Below, in pieces: positions 60,306 through 64,000 of a stretch of 64,000 bases of DNA. The notes beneath the pieces were generated by a model that saw nothing but the letters and a program-made list of their open reading frames with translations, did not search any database and was not told where the DNA came from. Both the position numbers and the translations under genes were made by a program. The stretch comes from Thermoflexus hugenholtzii (lineage in GTDB: Bacteria; Chloroflexota; Anaerolineae; Thermoflexales; Thermoflexaceae), in assembly GCF_018771565.1 (NCBI RefSeq), contig NZ_CP076326.1, positions 3,038,001 through 3,102,000 of the forward strand, read 5' to 3'. Within the stretch, counting starts at the first letter, position 1. Each line of letters starts with the position of its first letter.

Positions 60306-61325
60306 ATGCCCCCCTCGGCCCTGATCACCGGCGGCGCGGGCTTCATCGGATCGAACCTGGCGGACGCCCTGGCCTCGGACGGCTGGGTGGTCTGGATCTT
60401 CGATCTGCTGGCCCGGCCCGGCGTGGAGCGGAACCTGGCCTGGCTCCAGGAACGGCACGGCGGGCGCATCCGCTTCATCCGGGGCGACGTCCGGGACTTC
60501 CCGGCGGTGGCGGAGGCGGTGCGGCAGGCGGAGGTGGTCTTCCATCTGGCCGCCCAGGTGGCGGTCACCACCTCCCTGATCGATCCCCGCACGGATTTCG
60601 AGATCAACGCCCTGGGCACCCTCAACGTCCTGGAGGCCGCCCGCCAGGCCCGCCATCGCCCCATCGTGCTGTATACCTCCACCAACAAGGTCTACGGGGC
60701 CATGGAGGAGGTGCCGGTGGTGGAGGAGGCCACCCGTTACCGATATGCGGACCGCCCCTTCGGGATCGATGAGCGTCAGCCCCTGGACTTCCACTCCCCC
60801 TACGGCTGCTCCAAGGGGGCGGCCGATCAGTATGTGCGGGATTACGCCCGCATCTACGGCCTCCCCACCGTGGTGTTCCGCATGTCCTGTATTTACGGCC
60901 CCCGCCAGTTCGGGACGGAGGATCAGGGGTGGGTGGCCCATTTCGTGATCTCCGCCATGACCGGGCGGCCGATCACGATCTACGGGGATGGGAAGCAGGT
61001 GCGGGACCTTCTCTTCGTCACGGACCTGGTGGCCGCCATGCGGGCGGCGGTGGAGCGGATCGATCGGACGGCGGGGCAGGTTTACAACATCGGAGGTGGT
61101 CCCGAGCACACCCTCTCGGTCTGGCATGAGTTCGCCCCCCTGCTCGCGGAGATCCTGGGCCGTCCCCTGGATCCTCCCGCCTTTGGGCCCTGGCGGCCGG
61201 GGGATCAGAAGGTGTATGTCAGCGATATCCGCAAGGCGATGCGGGACCTGGACTGGCGGCCTCAGGTGGGGGTGCGGGAGGGGCTGACCCGGCTGGCGGA
61301 GTGGGTGCGGGAGAACCTTCGATGA
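60306..61325 (+). CDS. NAD-dependent sugar epimerase, CDP-paratose 2-epimerase-like
   Basis: The 339-aa extended SDR has the NAD loop ITGGAGFIGSNLADAL, YTSTNKVYGAMEEVP, the catalytic Tyr/Lys in DFHSPYGCSKGAADQYVRDY and RMSCIYGPRQFGTEDQGWVA. The last two strongly resemble RfbE/Tyv (CDP-paratose/tyvelose 2-epimerase). The ATG follows CAGGAGGTC. Its stop overlaps the next glycosyltransferase start (ATGA), so both likely make one surface glycan. Confidence 0.9.
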   Translation: MPPSALITGGAGFIGSNLADALASDGWVVWIFDLLARPGVERNLAWLQERHGGRIRFIRGDVRDFPAVAEAVRQAEVVFHLAAQVAVTTSLIDPRTDFEINALGTLNVLEAARQARHRPIVLYTSTNKVYGAMEEVPVVEEATRYRYADRPFGIDERQPLDFHSPYGCSKGAADQYVRDYARIYGLPTVVFRMSCIYGPRQFGTEDQGWVAHFVISAMTGRPITIYGDGKQVRDLLFVTDLVAAMRAAVERIDRTAGQVYNIGGGPEHTLSVWHEFAPLLAEILGRPLDPPAFGPWRPGDQKVYVSDIRKAMRDLDWRPQVGVREGLTRLAEWVRENLR

Positions 61326-62494
61326 AGATCCTGGTCGCGCTCACCTATTACCGTCCCCATATCAGCGGTCTGACGATCTATGTGGAGCGGGCGGCCCGGG
61401 CCCTGGCGGCCCGGGGTCACGAAGTCCTGGTGTTGACCTCCCGGTATGACCGCCGTCTTCCTCTCGAGGAGGTGCGGGACGGCGTGCGGATCCGGCGGGT
61501 GCCGGTGCTGATGCGGGTGAGCAAGGGGGTGATCATGCCCACCATCGGATGGTGGGCGACCCGCCTGGCCCGCTGGGCGGACGTCCTCTGGCTGCATCTG
61601 CCCCAGTTCGACGCCGCCGGCATCGCCCTGCGCGGGCGCCTGTTCCACAAGCCCGTCGTCCTGACCTATCACTGCGACGTGACCCTTCCCCCGGGATGGC
61701 TGAACCGGGTGGCCAACCAGGTGGTCCACCTTATGGATCACCTGGCGGCCCGCCTCGCCGATGTCATCGTGAGCTATACGGAGGATTACGCCCGCCATTC
61801 CCCCTATCTTTCCCGTTATCTCGCCAAGGTGCGGGTGATCCCCCCGCCGGTGGAGATCCCGGTTCCGGATCCGGAGCGGGTGGCGGCCTTCCGGGCCCGC
61901 TGGGGGCTGGAGGGACATGTGGTCATCGGGATGGCCGCTCGCCTGGCGGCGGAGAAAGGGGTGGAGTATCTCCTGGAAGCCCTCCCCCATATCCTGGCGG
62001 TCTATCCGAACGCCCGCGTGCTCTTCGCCGGGCCTTACCGGAACGTCCTGGGGGAGGAGGCCTACGCCCGCCGGCTGGCGCCCCTCTTTGAGCGCTACCG
62101 GGACCACTGGACCTTCGTGGGGGTGCTGGAGCCGGAGGAGATGGCGGCCTTCTACGCCAGCTGCGACGTGGTGGTGCTTCCCAGCTGGAACGCCACCGAG
62201 TCCTTCGGCCTGGTGCAGGTGGAGGCGATGCTGTGCGGAACCCCGGTGGTGGCCAGCGATCTGCCGGGGGTGCGGGTGCCGACGCAGACGACAGGGATGG
62301 GGTTGACCTTCCCCCCGCGGGACAGCCGGGCGCTGGCCCAGGCGATCCTGCGGGTGCTGGCGGAGCGCCCGGCCTTCTGCCGGCCCCGGGAGTGGGTGGC
62401 CCAGCACTATAATACGGAGCGAACCGCCGCCGCTTATGAGGCGCTTTTCGAGGAGCTGCGGGCGTCCCGGGACCGGAGGAAGAAAGGAGATTGA
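61322..62494 (+). CDS. Family 4 glycosyltransferase
   Basis: The 390-aa GT-B enzyme shows YYRPHISGLTIYVERAARAL near the N-terminus, VIGMAARLAAEKGVEYLLEA for the nucleotide-sugar domain and the E(x7)E motif in SWNATESFGLVQVEAMLCGT. It is a retaining GT4. The donor is unknown, but coupling to the CDP-paratose-epimerase-like gene suggests an unusual sugar. Confidence 0.92.
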   Translation: MKILVALTYYRPHISGLTIYVERAARALAARGHEVLVLTSRYDRRLPLEEVRDGVRIRRVPVLMRVSKGVIMPTIGWWATRLARWADVLWLHLPQFDAAGIALRGRLFHKPVVLTYHCDVTLPPGWLNRVANQVVHLMDHLAARLADVIVSYTEDYARHSPYLSRYLAKVRVIPPPVEIPVPDPERVAAFRARWGLEGHVVIGMAARLAAEKGVEYLLEALPHILAVYPNARVLFAGPYRNVLGEEAYARRLAPLFERYRDHWTFVGVLEPEEMAAFYASCDVVVLPSWNATESFGLVQVEAMLCGTPVVASDLPGVRVPTQTTGMGLTFPPRDSRALAQAILRVLAERPAFCRPREWVAQHYNTERTAAAYEALFEELRASRDRRKKGD

Positions 62495-62496
62495 AA

Positions 62497-62799
62497 ATGG
62501 CGATCCGCGGGCTGTTTGTTCGGAATTTCCGTTCGATCGAGCGTGTAGATTGTAGATCTGGAGCTCGCACCTACCACAGCGAGGCGTTCCTGGGCGCCCT
62601 TCTGGCTCAGGTGGCCCGGGGCGCGCTCCGGCCTGCGGATCTGGCGTGTTATTTCGTGGAACGAAAGGACGGCGTTTCGGTCTTCACGCGTCAGCATGTG
62701 AACGAGCGCGGCCAGATCGAAGGGGGGTTGCGGACGTTTGTGGAGGCGGAGCTGGAGGATCTCCGTGTCTTCCTCGGTGTGCCCGAGGCCTCCGAATGA
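62497..62799 (+). pseudogene. AAA-ATPase remnant with large internal deletion
   Basis: The 100-aa frame begins MAIRGLFVRNFRSIERVD, the usual start of AAA_21/OLD-like ATPases. It then jumps to their C-terminal part: TYHSEAFLGALLAQVARGAL, RPADLACYFVERKDGVSVFT and VEAELEDLRVFLG. Walker A, the ABC-like signature and Walker B, roughly 250-350 residues, are missing. An AAAGGAG SD remains, so a peptide may still be made. Such ATPases are often parts of phage-defence or toxin pairs. Confidence 0.65.
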
Positions 62800-62824
62800 G
62801 AACGACCTCTCAGGAGAAGCCGCG

Positions 62825-62947
62825 ATGCCCTCCCGCCTCATCCTCCTGGACGAATGGCTGTTCTCTCATCTCCAGGGTGAGGAGGGAAGCGAGCCCCAGC
62901 GACAGGCTCAAGAGATCCTTCCCAAAAGTTTAAGCATAGGGATCTGA
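62825..62947 (+). pseudogene. Remnant of the ATPase partner gene
   Basis: A 40-codon frame reads PSRLILLDEWLFSHLQGEEG then SEPQRQAQEILPKS and stops. From memory, similar N-termini (LLLLD.W..S...GE.G.E...EA) occur in longer proteins encoded right after AAA ATPases of the type above. I read it as a truncated partner; a small real gene is the alternative. Confidence 0.45.
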
Positions 62948-62989
62948 GGCGTTCGTCCGCTCGTATCTCACCCGTCTGGACGGATCGTG

Positions 62990-63781
62990 ATGGCCCCCGA
63001 TTTCCTCTGGCTCCATTTGAAGGAGGTGCCTGCCTTCCGGGCGCTGCTGCGGGCGGTGGAGGCCCGGTTCTACCAGAGCCTGGAGATGCCGGAGCCGGTC
63101 CTGGATCTGGGCTGCGGGGACGGGCACTTCGCCTCCGTGGCCTTCCCGGGGAAGGCGTGGGTCGGGCTGGACCCCGAATGGGGGCCTCTGAAGGAGGCCG
63201 CCGCCCGCCGGGCCTACCGGTGGGTGGTGCAGGCCGATGGCGCCCGCATGCCCTTCCCCTCGTCCTTCTTCGGGACCGTGGTCAGCAACTCGGTCCTGGA
63301 GCATATCCCTCCGGTGGAGGCCGTCCTGGCGGAGGTGGCCCGGGTGCTGCGGCCGGGAGGCTTCTTCCTGTTCTGCTCGCCCAGCCATCGCTTTGTCGAG
63401 TTCCTCTCGCTCTATCGGCTGCTGCGCCGGCTGCGGCTGCCATGGGCTGCGGAGGCCTACGGCCGGCTCTTCAACCGCATCTCCCGTCACCATCATTGCG
63501 ATGCCCCCGAGGTCTGGGCGGCCCGGCTGGAGCGGGCCGGCCTGCGCCCCCTCCGCTGGTGGTTCTATTTCTCCCCGGGCGCCACGGCCTTGCTGGAGTG
63601 GGGCCACCCGTATGGGCTGCCTTCCCTGATCTACAAAAAGCTCCTCGGCCGTTGGATCCTCGCCCCTTGGCGGTGGAGCCTGCGGCCGGTGGAGCGGATC
63701 CTGCGGCCGTTCTACGAGGAGCCCCCGGGCCCGGAGGGCGCGTATTTCTTTATGATCGCGCGAAAAGAGGGAGGCGGATAG
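62990..63781 (+). CDS. Class I SAM-dependent methyltransferase
   Basis: The 263-aa protein has motif I VLDLGCGDGHFASVAF, VGLDPEWG (acidic loop), DGARMPFPSSFFGTVVSNSV and LEHIPPVEAVLAEVARVLRP, a Methyltransf_11 type domain. The C-terminal part is aromatic and basic (WILAPWRWSLRPVERIL). Substrate unknown; context suggests glycan or lipid modification. The start is either this ATG or a GTG one codon earlier. Confidence 0.85.
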   Translation: MAPDFLWLHLKEVPAFRALLRAVEARFYQSLEMPEPVLDLGCGDGHFASVAFPGKAWVGLDPEWGPLKEAAARRAYRWVVQADGARMPFPSSFFGTVVSNSVLEHIPPVEAVLAEVARVLRPGGFFLFCSPSHRFVEFLSLYRLLRRLRLPWAAEAYGRLFNRISRHHHCDAPEVWAARLERAGLRPLRWWFYFSPGATALLEWGHPYGLPSLIYKKLLGRWILAPWRWSLRPVERILRPFYEEPPGPEGAYFFMIARKEGGG

Positions 63782-63785
63782 CCCC

Positions 63786-64000
63786 ATGGCCCGGCGGATC
63801 GCGAGCGCGCTGGCTTTCCTCTTCGCGGGCCTTCTGGCCATGTTCGCGCAGGGACTGCTGGACGCCAGCCCCCGGGAAGCTCCGGACCCGCGGGCGTTCG
63901 GGGTTTATGCGGGGGCGCTGGCCCTGTTCCTCTGGGCCCTTCGGCAGGAGCCAGCCTGGCTGGAGGGGGAACGTCCCAGCGTCTCAACTCCCAGCCCCTC
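63786..64000 (+). CDS. Start of a membrane protein, truncated by the window end
   Basis: Only the first 71 codons are visible. They show a signal-anchor helix (IASALAFLFAGLLAMFAQGL), a short polar stretch (DASPREAPDPRAFG) and a second helix (VYAGALALFLWALR). A GGGAGG SD precedes the ATG at 63786. The start resembles family 39-type membrane glycosyltransferases, but too little is seen to decide. Confidence 0.6.
   Translation, partial: MARRIASALAFLFAGLLAMFAQGLLDASPREAPDPRAFGVYAGALALFLWALRQEPAWLEGERPSVSTPSP

Overview
This is a very GC-rich bacterial chromosome segment, densely packed with genes on both strands. The gene order tRNA-Thr / tRNA-Tyr / tRNA-Thr / tuf / rpmG / tRNA-Trp / secE / nusG / rplK / rplA / rplJ / rplL is typical of bacteria. 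The protein style (Uma2 nuclease, proline/threonine/serine-rich lipoprotein linkers, PrsW protease, QELRTP-type sensor protein, H1-like histone tail protein, K+-independent H+-pyrophosphatase) points to Chloroflexota, probably an Anaerolineae/Thermoflexus-like thermophile. That assignment is an inference from sequence feel, not from a database search.

Layout. 1-6850: the end of a glycoside hydrolase, then on the minus strand a translation/secretion superoperon driven by a strong promoter at 6816-6845, with a second promoter before rpmG, an L10-leader attenuator before rplJ and an inserted, frameshifted Uma2 gene between nusG and rplK. 6957-11270 (+): a homocysteine methyltransferase/methylene-THF reductase fusion, a PH/SHOCT membrane protein, purine nucleoside phosphorylase and a membrane-anchored protein. 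11332-13029 (-): a solute-binding lipoprotein whose domain order looks circularly permuted. 13030-20870: a repeat-rich spacer, then minus-strand UbiA-type prenyltransferase, HAD hydrolase, RimI, TsaB, TsaE, cytochrome c, ParB-like protein, metallophosphoesterase and MazG-like protein. 20958-28411: WD40 lipoprotein (+), MFS transporter, PrsW protease and a DsbA-cyclophilin lipoprotein with an in-frame UGA at its redox Cys (-), and threonine synthase (+). 29184-36865 (+): membrane pyrophosphatase, dTDP-rhamnose reductase, glycosyltransferase, secreted zincin, threonine dehydratase, ornithine carbamoyltransferase. 36862-40115 (-): macro domain protein, class III aminotransferase, saccharopine-dehydrogenase-like protein.

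40575-50609 (-) is an Rhs polymorphic-toxin island. It holds one long Sec-exported Rhs gene (split by a 1-nt frameshift), its immunity gene, two displaced toxin tips each followed by its own immunity gene, and a last degenerate tip. Below it in coordinates but upstream in transcription lie hpt, tdk, rpmE, rpmA, rplU, tRNA-Gln and an inositol-monophosphatase-like gene (50666-53967, -). 54170-64000 (+, except an H1-like gene) carries envelope and signalling genes: O-antigen ligase-like protein, a histidine-kinase-like protein lacking its phospho-acceptor His, a LysM protein, a flippase-like membrane protein, a CDP-paratose-epimerase-like SDR, glycosyltransferase, remnants of an AAA-ATPase pair, a methyltransferase and the start of a membrane protein.

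The two observations most worth follow-up are the probable selenocysteine DsbA-cyclophilin lipoprotein (UGA at 26660-26662, with a hairpin just downstream) and the Rhs toxin-tip cassette array with shared junction sequences.
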